Part shown: one piece after another, positions 14,989-24,188 of the stretch
Layout: every line of letters starts with the position of its first letter
Position numbering within the stretch: position 1 is the stretch's first letter
Source of the DNA: Lachnospiraceae bacterium
GTDB lineage: Bacteria; Bacillota; Clostridia; Lachnospirales; Lachnospiraceae
Assembly: GCA_017399445.1 (NCBI GenBank)
Contig: JAFQCM010000128.1
Location: 1-32,654, forward strand
Direction of reading: 5' to 3'
DNA: 32,654 nucleotides
Program-made: the position numbers and the translations under genes
Notes under the pieces: generated by a model
Told to the model about the DNA's origin: nothing
Databases searched by the model: none
What the model saw: the letters and a program-made list of their open reading frames with translations, nothing else

Positions 14989-16572
14989 ATGAAAAAGGCT
15001 GATATTGGTGTGGGTTTATATTTGTTAGCAGCCATTATATTCTTTATTATTTCAGTACCTTCTGGAGTATTAGATTTTTTACTGGCATTTAATATAGGGA
15101 TGGCATTGGTGATTTTATTTCAGTGTCTGTATGTAAAAGAAGTTTTGGATATGTCTTTCTTCCCATCCCTATTGCTTTTTACGACAATTTTTAGAATTTC
15201 ATTAAATGTTTCTTCTACAAAATTAATTCTATCTACTGGCGATCCCGGTGTAGTAGTAGAAACTTTCGGACGATTTGTTGGTGGAGACAATATTGTTATT
15301 GGTATTATCATTTTCTTTATTTTGATTTTAATTCAGTTTATGGTAATCAATAAAGGTTCTGAACGTGTTTCAGAGGTAACAGCACGATTTACTCTGGATG
15401 CTATGCCTGGTAAACAGATGGCAATTGATGCAGATTTAAATACTGGTGCAATCAGTGATGAAGAAGCGAAAAGAAGAAGAGAGAAAATACAGAAAGAGTC
15501 CAGCTTTTTTGGTTCCATGGATGGTGCCGTAAAGTACGTAAAAGGAGATGCTATTGCGGGGCTTATTATCACCGCTATTAATATTGTTGGTGGTATTGTT
15601 ATGGGAATTATCTATATGGGGTTGGAACCAGTGGATGCCTTACAGAAATACACCATTCTTACTATTGGAGATGGTCTGGTAAGCCAGATCCCTTCTCTTG
15701 TGATTTCTTTATCTACTGGTCTCTTGGTAACAAAAGGTTCTGACGAGAGAGATATTGGAGATACTATGCTGAACCAGCTTTTCGGTACTCCAAAAGTTAT
15801 GTATATGGTAGGAGCGGCTATGTGTCTCCTAGGGATTGCAACACCATTACCAACTGTTATTTTCCTTGGATTTGGGGCAGGAATGATATTTGTTGGTTAT
15901 AGCACTCAGAACAAGAAGGCAGTGGCAGAAATCGAAGGAGAGGTGGAAACAGCAGATTCTGATGCAGAAGAAATCCGACGTCCTGAAAATGTGGTATCAC
16001 TGTTACAAGTAGACCCAATCGAATTGGAATTTGGATATGGTATTATTCCGCTTGCGGATGTAAATCAGGGTGGAGATTTACTTGACCGTGTGGTTATGAT
16101 TAGACGTCAAATTGCATTAGAACTTGGTACAGTAGTTCCGATTATCCGTTTAAGGGATAATATTCAGTTGAATCCAAATCAGTATATTATTAAGATAAAA
16201 GGAATTCAGTTAAGTGAGGGAGAAATTTTATTCGACCATTATATGGCAATGAATCCCGGATATGTGGAAGAGGAAATTACAGGTATTCCTACTTTTGAAC
16301 CCTCCTTCCATTTACCGGCTATCTGGATTACTGAAAATCAAAGAGAACGAGCAGAAAGTCTTGGCTATACGGTAGTAGATCCACCATCAATTATTGCAAC
16401 TCATTTAACAGAAGTAATTAGAAAGCATATTGATGAGCTTTTAACAAGACAGGATGTTCAACAGTTAATAGACAATTTGAAAGAGAATCATCCTTCTCTT
16501 GTGGAGGAATTGGTTCCAAAACTTCTTGGTATTGGAGAAATACAGAAGGTATTGCAAAATCTCTTAAAATAA
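14989..16572 (+). CDS. flhA: Export gate protein FlhA, N-terminal part, ended by an in-frame TAA
   Basis: 527 residues from ATG 14989 (AGGAAGG just upstream); GTG 14983 is also possible. The membrane half has the FlhA pattern, including FFPSLLLFTTIFRISLNVSS and the FHIPEP-type loop RFTLDAMPGKQMAIDADLN. The cytoplasmic half starts at about 310 and runs to LVPKLLGIGEIQKVLQNLLK. There a TAA (16570-16572) replaces the Glu usually found in L-L-K/R-E-x-I/V-S-I-R. The frame then continues without a shift into 149 residues of the expected FlhA C terminus, and 677 residues in total would be normal. FlhA is the nonameric gate that docks chaperone-substrate complexes, and this product would lack part of its cytoplasmic domain. 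The change could be a real mutation, a sequence error or readthrough. Confidence 0.9.
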   Translation: MKKADIGVGLYLLAAIIFFIISVPSGVLDFLLAFNIGMALVILFQCLYVKEVLDMSFFPSLLLFTTIFRISLNVSSTKLILSTGDPGVVVETFGRFVGGDNIVIGIIIFFILILIQFMVINKGSERVSEVTARFTLDAMPGKQMAIDADLNTGAISDEEAKRRREKIQKESSFFGSMDGAVKYVKGDAIAGLIITAINIVGGIVMGIIYMGLEPVDALQKYTILTIGDGLVSQIPSLVISLSTGLLVTKGSDERDIGDTMLNQLFGTPKVMYMVGAAMCLLGIATPLPTVIFLGFGAGMIFVGYSTQNKKAVAEIEGEVETADSDAEEIRRPENVVSLLQVDPIELEFGYGIIPLADVNQGGDLLDRVVMIRRQIALELGTVVPIIRLRDNIQLNPNQYIIKIKGIQLSEGEILFDHYMAMNPGYVEEEITGIPTFEPSFHLPAIWITENQRERAESLGYTVVDPPSIIATHLTEVIRKHIDELLTRQDVQQLIDNLKENHPSLVEELVPKLLGIGEIQKVLQNLLK

Positions 16573-17022
16573 GGAATTTCAATCAGAGATTTGCTTACAA
16601 TATGTGAAACTTTGGCAGATCATGCAACTGCAACCAGAGATACAGATGTGTTGACAGAATATGCAAGACAAAGTTTAAAGAGAGCGATCTCAGCAAAATA
16701 TTTTTCACCTAACGAAACTACCAGTGTAGTAACATTGGATCCAAGGGTGGAACAGGAAATCATGAATTCTGTAAAACAGACAGAGCAGGGAGCATACCTT
16801 ACCTTAGAACCTGAGAAAACAAAGAATATAATTAATTCAGTCCAGGAGGAAGTAACAAAATTGGAAAATTTAGGAAAAAATCCTATTGTAATTACTTCAC
16901 CTATTGTAAGAATGTACTTTAAAAAATTAACAGAAGATTATTTTGGTGATTTGGTAGTTGTGTCTTACAATGAAATTGAATCAAACGTAGAATTACAATC
17001 AGTAGGGATGGTGACAGGTTAA
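16573..17022 (+). pseudogene. flhA: FlhA C-terminal part, downstream of the in-frame stop
   Basis: In the same frame as the preceding flhA part, the codons immediately after TAA 16570-16572 read GISIRDLLTICETLADHAT, then RDTDVLTEYARQSLKRAI, GAYLTLEPEKTKNIINSV and NPIVITSPIVRMYFKKL. This is the conserved FlhA cytoplasmic C terminus, including the part that binds chaperones such as FliS and FliT in other species. No other stop or frameshift interrupts it. A separate product could start only at TTG 16591, about 14 bases after a weak AAGGAA, which is unconvincing. It is best read as the tail of one flhA gene broken by a single codon. Confidence 0.85.
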
Positions 17023-17023
17023 A

Positions 17024-18235
17024 ATGGTAATAAAAAAATTCCAGGCAGCATCAGAAAATGAAGCGATGCTCCAGGTAAAAGAAGAGATGGGCAGTGATGC
17101 CGTAATAATGAATATAAAAAAGACAAAGCATAAGGGAGTTATGAAGTTATTTAAACCTACTCTTGTGGAAGTTACAGCCGCAATAGAAGAGGCATCCGAT
17201 GAACCAATTATTCCCAAAAAGAAAGAATCACTTAATCTGGTGGCAGATGAACCTGTTAAGTTTACAATGGAAGAAATACCACAAATTATGGAAGAACTAG
17301 AAGAAAAGAATGATTCTTTTGATTATGGGAATATCTCAAAAAATGAAACTGCAATAGAAGAAAAACTGGATAATCTTCAAAATCTTTTGGAAAAGCAAAT
17401 GGGTAAGGAAATGGAAGAGGTAGAAGAAGAGGACGAAAATGATGAAACCATGAAGTTCTTGCAGCTTATTTATAATACTCTTTTGGATAATGAAGTAAAT
17501 GAAAAATATGCAAATCAGCTTATTGATGAAATATCAGTAGCAAGGAAAGAAAATGTGAGCATAGATACATTACTTGCCAATATATACCAAAAGATGATAT
17601 TAAAATTTGGAGAGCCGGTGCCGGTAACAAAGGGAAATAGTAACATTGTCTTTTTTGTAGGTCCTACAGGAGTTGGAAAAACAACTACAGTTGCAAAAAT
17701 TGCTTCCAAATTAAAATTGGAAGAAAAGAAAAATATAGTGTTATTAACAACAGACACATATCGTATTGCAGCAACAGAACAATTGCATACATATGCAGAA
17801 ATACTAGATGTTCCTTTCCGGGTAATTTATACTCCGGAAGAAATGAAGGAAGCAAAAGAGGAATTTCAGGATTATGATATGATTCTGGTAGATACCGCAG
17901 GACATTCACCAAGCAATCAAGAACAGCATAATGATTTAAAGCGTTTTATTGATTCGGTGGATGGAGAGGCGGAAACGAAAAATCTGTATTTGGTGGTCAG
18001 TGTTACAACTAAGTATAAGGATCTATTGAAAATTGTAGATTCTTATCAGGACTTTCAGAAGGTAAAAATAATATTTACAAAGCTGGATGAAACAACAACC
18101 CTTGGTAATATATTAAATTTGCGAATGTACACAAATGCAGACTTGTCCTATGTTACTTGTGGACAAAATGTTCCGGATGATATCGGCCTGTTAGATGCAC
18201 AAAAAATAGTCAGAAAACTTTTAGGAGGTCACTAA
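17024..18235 (+). CDS. flhF: Flagellar SRP-type GTPase FlhF
   Basis: 403 residues. An N-terminal basic/acidic B domain (about 1-140; MVIKKFQAASENEAMLQVKEEMG) precedes a helical N domain and an SRP-like G domain. The G motifs are GPTGVGKT (213-220), then VDTAGHSP and TKLDETTTLGN. FlhF dimerises with GTP at the membrane, sets the site and number of flagella, and is switched off by FlhG. The start overlaps the final bases of flhA. The stop overlaps the flhG ATG by one base, fitting co-regulation of the pair. Confidence 0.96.
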   Translation: MVIKKFQAASENEAMLQVKEEMGSDAVIMNIKKTKHKGVMKLFKPTLVEVTAAIEEASDEPIIPKKKESLNLVADEPVKFTMEEIPQIMEELEEKNDSFDYGNISKNETAIEEKLDNLQNLLEKQMGKEMEEVEEEDENDETMKFLQLIYNTLLDNEVNEKYANQLIDEISVARKENVSIDTLLANIYQKMILKFGEPVPVTKGNSNIVFFVGPTGVGKTTTVAKIASKLKLEEKKNIVLLTTDTYRIAATEQLHTYAEILDVPFRVIYTPEEMKEAKEEFQDYDMILVDTAGHSPSNQEQHNDLKRFIDSVDGEAETKNLYLVVSVTTKYKDLLKIVDSYQDFQKVKIIFTKLDETTTLGNILNLRMYTNADLSYVTCGQNVPDDIGLLDAQKIVRKLLGGH

Positions 18236-19113
18236 TGGACCAGGCACAACAGCTTCGTAATATTATTAAAATGAATAATATAAAGCAGAAGTCTACCGCA
18301 AGGGTTATTACTGTAACTAGTGGTAAAGGCGGAGTGGGTAAGTCAAATGTAGCAATTAATCTTGGTATACAATTAAAAAAGCTGGGAAATAACGTAATTA
18401 TACTGGATGCAGATTTTGGACTTGCTAATATAGAAGTTATGTTTGGTACGATTCCTAAATATAATCTTAAGGATACCATAGAGGGAAAGAAAAGCCTAAA
18501 AGAAATTATTACGGAAGGTCCTTTTGGGGTAAAGTTTATCTCCGGTGGGACTGGCGTAGAGGGACTTGCCAATTTAAGCAAAGTTCAGCTTGGAAACTTG
18601 TTAAGAAGTGTGGAGGAGTTGGATGAAATTGCAGATATTATTATAATAGATACCGGTGCAGGGATTTCAGACAGTGTGTTGGAGTTTGTTGCATCAGGAA
18701 GCGAGGTATTATTGGTTACTACTCCTGAACCAACTTCTCTTACAGATTCCTATTCTTTATTAAAGGCATTGAATAGTTATAAAGGGTTTTCAAAAGAAAA
18801 TACCAAAATCAAGATTATTGCCAATAAGGTTTCTAGTATGGTAGAAGGAAGAAATTTATTTACAAAATTGAATATGGTAACAGAAAGATTTTTAGGAATG
18901 ACACTGGAATTTTTAGGAGCAGTTCCATTAGATGAACAAATTATAAAAGCTGTTATGCAACAAAAACCTATCTCTATAAGTTACCCAAGCTCCAAGGCAA
19001 CAAAAGCACTAGAGAAGCTGGCAGCAGAATTAACCGGTATATCGGAAAACGTAAAAAAGAAAAGTCTTGCAGAAGTATTTTCAAGCTATTTCCATAGGAA
19101 ATCAGATAAGTGA
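18235..19113 (+). CDS. flhG: Flagellum-number regulator FlhG (MinD-like ATPase)
   Basis: 292 residues. It begins MDQAQQLRNIIK, the DQAxxLR peptide that activates FlhF GTP hydrolysis. A deviant Walker A motif follows (TSGKGGVGKSNVAINLG, Lys at 31 and 36), with ILDADFGLANIEVMFG and IDTGAGISDSVLEF for the other ATPase motifs. It also resembles MinD-type membrane-cycling ATPases near the C terminus. FlhG limits flagellar number and, in Firmicutes, interacts with C-ring parts FliM/FliY. GGAGG in the flhF end is the ribosome site. Confidence 0.95.
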   Translation: MDQAQQLRNIIKMNNIKQKSTARVITVTSGKGGVGKSNVAINLGIQLKKLGNNVIILDADFGLANIEVMFGTIPKYNLKDTIEGKKSLKEIITEGPFGVKFISGGTGVEGLANLSKVQLGNLLRSVEELDEIADIIIIDTGAGISDSVLEFVASGSEVLLVTTPEPTSLTDSYSLLKALNSYKGFSKENTKIKIIANKVSSMVEGRNLFTKLNMVTERFLGMTLEFLGAVPLDEQIIKAVMQQKPISISYPSSKATKALEKLAAELTGISENVKKKSLAEVFSSYFHRKSDK

Positions 19114-19124
19114 GAGTGATAAGT

Positions 19125-19850
19125 ATGATAACAAAGGTTATTCAGGTAGGCGACAAAATCGATTTGATAAAAAAGGATGCTACGGAAAACGAGACAGAAG
19201 AAAGAAAGGTGTATAAAAGTCAGGTTTATGACATTTCTGGGGAGGAACAGTTAAAAATTACCATGCCTCAGGAAAAGGGAAAACTGTTGCTCTTAAGTAT
19301 AGATACTGTGTACAGGCTTCAGTTTTATACCCAAGGTGGCATTTATGAATGTAGTGCCAAAGTAGTAGACCGTTACAAAACAGATAATATATATCTTGTA
19401 GTGGTAGAGATTATATCTGCTTTGAAAAAGGTACAAAGAAGAGAATTCTACCGCCTGAATTGTTTGTTGGAATCAAAGATACATGTTTTAGATGATGAAG
19501 AATTAGCCATAGGGGATTTAAAAAGAATTCTTTTGAAACATGATTATGCAAAGCCATCCTATGAACTTGGTACTATTGTTGACATTAGTGGAGGAGGGGC
19601 AAGGATAGTTACTGATAGTGAAATAGAAGAAGGGGCATATGTCATATTAAAATTCCAGGTAGAATTAAAAGAATATATTCAGGAATATGAGCTTTTGGCA
19701 CATGTTGTTACTAAAAAGATACTGGAGAATAGAAAGAAAAAATACGAATTGAGGGTTGAGTATGAACAAATCGAAAATAAGATTAGAGAATCCTTAATCC
19801 GATACATATTTGAAGAAGAACGCAAAAAAAGAAAAAGTGAAAAGAGTTGA
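19125..19850 (+). CDS. PilZ-domain c-di-GMP-binding protein, YcgR-like
   Basis: 241 residues from ATG 19125; GTG 19110 in the flhG end is an alternative. The N-terminal half is a beta-rich YcgR-N-like domain. A PilZ domain (about 100-230) carries both ligand motifs: R-x3-R at 106-110 (RREFYR) and DxSxxG at 153-158 (DISGGGAR). YcgR-type proteins brake the motor at high c-di-GMP by acting on the switch or stator. Presence inside the fla operon between flhG and cheB supports a motor role, but the specific target is inference. It ends in a Lys/Arg/Glu-rich tail. Confidence 0.85.
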   Translation: MITKVIQVGDKIDLIKKDATENETEERKVYKSQVYDISGEEQLKITMPQEKGKLLLLSIDTVYRLQFYTQGGIYECSAKVVDRYKTDNIYLVVVEIISALKKVQRREFYRLNCLLESKIHVLDDEELAIGDLKRILLKHDYAKPSYELGTIVDISGGGARIVTDSEIEEGAYVILKFQVELKEYIQEYELLAHVVTKKILENRKKKYELRVEYEQIENKIRESLIRYIFEEERKKRKSEKS

Positions 19851-19855
19851 GTATT

Positions 19856-20971
19856 ATGGGTGTAAAGAAAAATATTTTAGTTGTAGATGACTCTGCACTT
19901 ATGAGAAGGGTAGTTTGTGATATAATCAATGCAGATGAAAATTTTGTGGTAGCGGATATTGCAAAAAATGGCGTAGAGGCATTGACGCTATTAACTGACC
20001 ACCAGTATGATGCAGTGGTTTTGGATATTAATATGCCACGAATGACAGGGCTTGAATTACTTGAAAAATTGCAAAAGTTAAGAATCAAGGCCAATATCAT
20101 CATGAACAGTACCTTGACAAAAGATGGTGCAGCCGAAACAATCAAGGCATTAGAATTAGGTGCCATTGATTTTGTTACAAAACCAGAAAACTTTATCGCT
20201 GCAAAAGGAAATGACTTTAAGACAACATTGTTGACAGCACTTAATGTTGCGGCAGGAGTGAAAATTCCAAGACGTCTGCCAAAATATAAGCCTGAAGTAG
20301 GAAAGAGAAAAGAAGTTGCTGAAAAGCCGGTAAATTCGACACAGGAAAAGGAAGAAGTAAGATTGAGAAAAGGAAACGCACCAACAAGTGTAAAGAAAGG
20401 AAAAGTAATTGCACTTGCTTGTTCTACCGGGGGACCTAAGTCTTTACAAAGTGTAATACCATTATTACCGGCAAATCTTTCAGTTCCTATGCTGGTGGTA
20501 CAGCACATGCCGGCAGGTTTTACAAAATCTTTAGCAGACAGACTTAATGATGTAAGTAAAGTAAAGGTAGTAGAAGCAGCAGACGGAGAAGTTTTAAAAC
20601 CGGGATGTGTATATATTGCACCTGGTGGAAAGCATTTGCAGATTAGAAATGTAGGTGGGCAGCATAAAGTGGCTCTTACAGATGAGCCCACACGAGAAGG
20701 TGTAAAACCCTGTGCCAATTATATGTATGAGTCTTTAGCAGATAGTTCTTATGAAGAAATTATCTGCGTGGTACTAACAGGAATGGGTGCAGATGGTACA
20801 AAAGGTATAAAATTTTTAGATGAAAAGAAAAAAACTTATGTAATTGCACAAGATGAAAAATCTAGTGTGGTTTATGGAATGCCAAAGGCAATCGCAGAAA
20901 CCGGGTTGGTGGATGAAGTAGTACCATTAACTAGTGTTACTGAAGCAATATTAAAGAATTTGGGGGTATGA
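19856..20971 (+). CDS. cheB: Chemotaxis protein-glutamate methylesterase CheB
   Basis: 371 residues from ATG 19856; the TTG at 19847 overlapping the previous stop is less likely. The receiver domain has Asp11-Asp12 and phospho-acceptor Asp57 (VVLDINMPRMTG). A flexible linker (about 140-180) leads to the methylesterase domain with its catalytic triad motifs ACSTGGPKSL (Ser), QHMPAGFTKSL (His) and GMGADGTKG (Asp). CheB removes methyl groups from receptors to reset sensitivity and is activated by CheA. No cheR lies in the window, so the opposing methyltransferase is elsewhere. Confidence 0.96.
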   Translation: MGVKKNILVVDDSALMRRVVCDIINADENFVVADIAKNGVEALTLLTDHQYDAVVLDINMPRMTGLELLEKLQKLRIKANIIMNSTLTKDGAAETIKALELGAIDFVTKPENFIAAKGNDFKTTLLTALNVAAGVKIPRRLPKYKPEVGKRKEVAEKPVNSTQEKEEVRLRKGNAPTSVKKGKVIALACSTGGPKSLQSVIPLLPANLSVPMLVVQHMPAGFTKSLADRLNDVSKVKVVEAADGEVLKPGCVYIAPGGKHLQIRNVGGQHKVALTDEPTREGVKPCANYMYESLADSSYEEIICVVLTGMGADGTKGIKFLDEKKKTYVIAQDEKSSVVYGMPKAIAETGLVDEVVPLTSVTEAILKNLGV

Positions 20972-20975
20972 CAAA

Positions 20976-23078
20976 ATGGATACAAGTCAATATTTGGAGA
21001 TTTTTATCGACGAAACAAAAGAGCATTTACAAAATTTGAATGAACAGCTTTTAGTTCTTGAAAAAGAACCAGACAATGCAGATACTATTAACGAAATCTT
21101 TAGAGCTGCTCATTCCTTAAAAGGAATGGCAGGTACCATGGGATATAAGCGTATGCAGCGACTTACTCATGATACAGAAAATGTTTTTTCTGAAATTAGA
21201 AATGGAAAAATGAAAGTTTCTGCTAATCTGATTGATACATTATTTCAAAGTCTGGATGCTTTGGAGGAATATTTGGAAAATATTCAGCAAACTGCTGATG
21301 AAGGAACAGACGATCATGAACCAATTATTAAGCAGTTAAATGAAATTCTTGCTAGTGGAACAGGGGAAGCATCAAAAGCAGCTCCAGCACCAACATCTAC
21401 ACCAACAGAGGAAAAGAAAAAAGAATCTACTCCAGAAAATGGAAAGTTTTCAAGAAAATACAAGAGTATGAAGTTGGAAGAACATGAAATTACTGCAATA
21501 AACGAAGCTTATAAGAAAAATATGAAAGTTTTCGGAATGACAGTATATGTTCAGGAAACCTGTATTTTAAAAGCAGCCAGGGCTTTTTTAGTATTTAAGG
21601 CTTTAGAAGAAATTGGAGAAATTATTGTGTCAGAGCCAAAAGTACAGGATATTGAAGATGAAAGATTTGAATTTGACTTTAGCCTATATCTGATTACAGA
21701 AGCAGATGAAGGAAAGGTGGAGAAGGTAGTAAAATCTGTATCTGAAATTGAAGAGGTTGTATTAGAAAAGATTGAGAAGATGGAGACAGCTCCAGAAGAA
21801 AAGGTAGAAGAAAAAGTAGAACCTCAAGAACCTCAGCAGACTCAGGCGGCAGCACAGGCTGCACCACAGGCAGCACCAACAAAACAGACGGCACCAGCAA
21901 AGCAGGCAGCGAAGCCGGTAGTAAATAGAACAGTTCGTGTGGACATCGAAAAATTAGATGCCCTTATGAATCAAGTGAGTGAGTTGATTATTGCCAAGAA
22001 CAGCCTTGTTTCTCTTAGTTCAGCAGATAGTGCGAATGTTTCTATGCAAGGTTTTCATGAACAGATTGAATATCTGGAAAGAATTACCACCAATCTTCAT
22101 GAATCTGTTATGAAAGTGCGAATGGTACCAATTGAAAGTGTAGTGAGCCGTTTCCCAAGGATGATTCGAGATATTTCAAAGAAGCTGGATAAGAAAATGG
22201 AACTTTACATGACTGGTGAAGATACAGAACTTGATAGAACGGTTATTGATGAAATTGGAGATCCATTGATGCACTTGCTTAGAAACTCGGCAGACCATGG
22301 ATTGGAATCTAATGAAGCGAGAGTACAAAGGGGAAAGCCGGAAACAGGTTCTATTTTCCTGAATGCTTATCAAGAGGGAAACAACGTTATTATTGAAGTT
22401 GGGGATGATGGTAACGGTATCGATGTAGAAAATGTTAAGAATAAAGGTATTGAAAGAGGAATTATTACAGCAGAACAAGCAGAAACCATGAGTGATAAAG
22501 ACATTATTGGTTTATTATTCCTTCCAAGTTTCTCTATGGCAAAGAAAGTATCTGATTTATCAGGTAGAGGTGTAGGACTTGACGTAGTTAAGTCTAAAAT
22601 TGAATCTCTTGGTGGTGATGTAGAAGTTAAGACAAAGTTAGGAGAAGGTACTACATTTGTTATAAGACTTCCATTGACCTTAGCAATTATTCAAGCATTA
22701 ATGGTAGAACTTGGTGGAGAAAAATATGCAATTTCTCTTGGAAACATTCAGACCATAGAAGAGGTTGCTGTATCAGACATTAAGTATGTACAGGCAAAAG
22801 AAGTAATTCACATTCGTGGTATGGTAATTCCAATTATCCGGCTGGATCAAGTATTGGATATTGGACCAAGAGAAGAAGAACCGGGAAATCTTACTGTGGT
22901 TATTATTAAGAAAGGTGATAAACTGGCAGGACTTGTAGTGGATAATTTAATTGGACAGCAGGAAATAGTTATTAAATCACTTGGGAAATATATTAATAAT
23001 ACAAAAATTATTAGTGGTGCAACTATCCTTGGCGATGGTGAAGTGGCATTAATTTTGGATGCTAATGTATTGATTTAG
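20976..23078 (+). CDS. cheA: Chemotaxis histidine kinase CheA
   Basis: 700 residues with all five domains. P1 carries the phosphorylated His46 (RAAHSLKGMAG). P2 is at about 175-270 and binds CheY/CheB. An Ala/Gln/Pro-rich linker (285-315) leads to P3 dimerisation (about 318-400). The P4 ATP-binding domain has the N box with Asn437 (LMHLLRNSADHGLE), the G1 box DDGNGID (477-483) and SGRGVGLDVV. P5 is a CheW-like coupling domain (about 570-700). CheA is driven by receptors through CheW and phosphorylates CheY and CheB. It starts four bases after cheB. Confidence 0.97.
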   Translation: MDTSQYLEIFIDETKEHLQNLNEQLLVLEKEPDNADTINEIFRAAHSLKGMAGTMGYKRMQRLTHDTENVFSEIRNGKMKVSANLIDTLFQSLDALEEYLENIQQTADEGTDDHEPIIKQLNEILASGTGEASKAAPAPTSTPTEEKKKESTPENGKFSRKYKSMKLEEHEITAINEAYKKNMKVFGMTVYVQETCILKAARAFLVFKALEEIGEIIVSEPKVQDIEDERFEFDFSLYLITEADEGKVEKVVKSVSEIEEVVLEKIEKMETAPEEKVEEKVEPQEPQQTQAAAQAAPQAAPTKQTAPAKQAAKPVVNRTVRVDIEKLDALMNQVSELIIAKNSLVSLSSADSANVSMQGFHEQIEYLERITTNLHESVMKVRMVPIESVVSRFPRMIRDISKKLDKKMELYMTGEDTELDRTVIDEIGDPLMHLLRNSADHGLESNEARVQRGKPETGSIFLNAYQEGNNVIIEVGDDGNGIDVENVKNKGIERGIITAEQAETMSDKDIIGLLFLPSFSMAKKVSDLSGRGVGLDVVKSKIESLGGDVEVKTKLGEGTTFVIRLPLTLAIIQALMVELGGEKYAISLGNIQTIEEVAVSDIKYVQAKEVIHIRGMVIPIIRLDQVLDIGPREEEPGNLTVVIIKKGDKLAGLVVDNLIGQQEIVIKSLGKYINNTKIISGATILGDGEVALILDANVLI

Positions 23079-23090
23079 GGGGTGTTTGTT

Positions 23091-23549
23091 GTGGAAGAAA
23101 ACAGAGTAGGAATTGAAGCAGTACAGTATATAGTAGTAAAAATCGGCAGCGAACAGTATGGAATTGATATTAAGTATGTAGATAATATTGTACGTATGCA
23201 AAAAATTACAAGGGTACCAAAGGTACAGCATTATTTTAAAGGTGTAATTAACTTAAGAGGTGAAATTATTCCGGTTATGAGTTTGAGACTTAAAATGAAT
23301 CAGCCAGATGATCAATTTACCAATGCTACAAGAATCATTATTATAAAAATGGAAGCACAGGCTGCTATTGGAGTAATTGTGGATGAAGTAAAAGAAGTAG
23401 TAACATTGGAAGAGGATGAAATAGAAAAGGTATTTTATGATGCAAAAGATGAAAATGCCGGATTCATTAATGGAATTGGTAAACATCAGGGAGAATTAAT
23501 TTCTTTATTAGACTTAAATGCAATCATAGGTGAAAAAGAAAATGTATAA
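23091..23549 (+). CDS. cheW: Chemotaxis coupling protein CheW
   Basis: 152 residues from GTG 23091, chosen because TAGGGGG ends eight bases earlier; the GTG at 23082 overlaps that site. The CheW fold is evident: YIVVKIGSEQYGIDIKYVDNIV, then ITRVPKVQHYFKGVINLRGEIIPVMSL and AAIGVIVDEVKEVVTL, ending GELISLLDLNAII. CheW bridges receptors and the P5 domain of CheA. It is normal length and lies directly after cheA. Confidence 0.95.
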   Translation: MEENRVGIEAVQYIVVKIGSEQYGIDIKYVDNIVRMQKITRVPKVQHYFKGVINLRGEIIPVMSLRLKMNQPDDQFTNATRIIIIKMEAQAAIGVIVDEVKEVVTLEEDEIEKVFYDAKDENAGFINGIGKHQGELISLLDLNAIIGEKENV

Positions 23550-23561
23550 GGTGGTGTCGTA

Positions 23562-24176
23562 ATGTCAAAGGTTAATCTAAATGAGATAGATAATAAATAT
23601 TACGATGTGCTACGAGAAATAGGAAATATAGGTGCAGGAAATGCAACTACAGCGCTTGCCCAGCTTCTGAATATGAAGCTGGACATGCGTGTTCCTAAGG
23701 TAGAGCTTTTAGAATTTAATAAACTGGCAGAAACCGTTTGTGGCGAAGAAGACATTGTTGTTGGAATTTATTTGTTTTTGGAAGGTGATATTACAGGGAG
23801 TATGATGTTTATGCTGGAAGAAAAATCTGCGCATATTCTGGTAAACCATTTAATGTGCAGGGATGCAGCTGATATGACTCCTTTTAATGAAATGGATTTT
23901 TCGGCACTGCAGGAAATTGGAAATATCATTACTGGAGCTTATCTTTCCTCGTTAGCAGGTCTTACAGGATTATATATTAATGCTTCCGTCCCATACCTTA
24001 CTGTTGATATGGCAGGGGCTATTTTAAGCGTACCAGCCATAGAGTTTGGAAAACTGGGAGACAGAGCATTATTGATTGAAACAGAATTTGGGGATGACAT
24101 TGCTATTAATGGATACTTTATTTTGATACCTGACATGCAGTCGTATGATGTGATTTTAACATCTTTAGGTATATAA
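23562..24176 (+). CDS. cheC: CheY-P phosphatase CheC
   Basis: 204 residues. Two complete phosphatase motifs of the D/S-x3-E-x2-N-x22-P type are present: DVLREIGN and SALQEIGN, each with its proline at the right distance. No SpoA domain is attached, which separates it from FliY. In Bacillus, CheC dephosphorylates CheY-P and its activity is raised by binding CheD, encoded next here. AAGGTGGTGTCGT provides the ribosome site. Confidence 0.95.
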   Translation: MSKVNLNEIDNKYYDVLREIGNIGAGNATTALAQLLNMKLDMRVPKVELLEFNKLAETVCGEEDIVVGIYLFLEGDITGSMMFMLEEKSAHILVNHLMCRDAADMTPFNEMDFSALQEIGNIITGAYLSSLAGLTGLYINASVPYLTVDMAGAILSVPAIEFGKLGDRALLIETEFGDDIAINGYFILIPDMQSYDVILTSLGI

Positions 24177-24188
24177 GAGGTGAAGTAA

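Noticed and set aside
16591..17022. A separate gene starting at TTG 16591
   Set aside because: The frame is continuous with flhA through one stop codon, the codons between 16573 and 16590 already match FlhA, and the ribosome site is poorly spaced. It is better read as the flhA tail.
19783..20718. Long minus-strand ORF (311 codons) opposite cheB
   Set aside because: Its translation is low complexity, rich in Ser, Phe and Thr, and the plus strand encodes an intact CheB with all catalytic motifs. It is a shadow of that gene.
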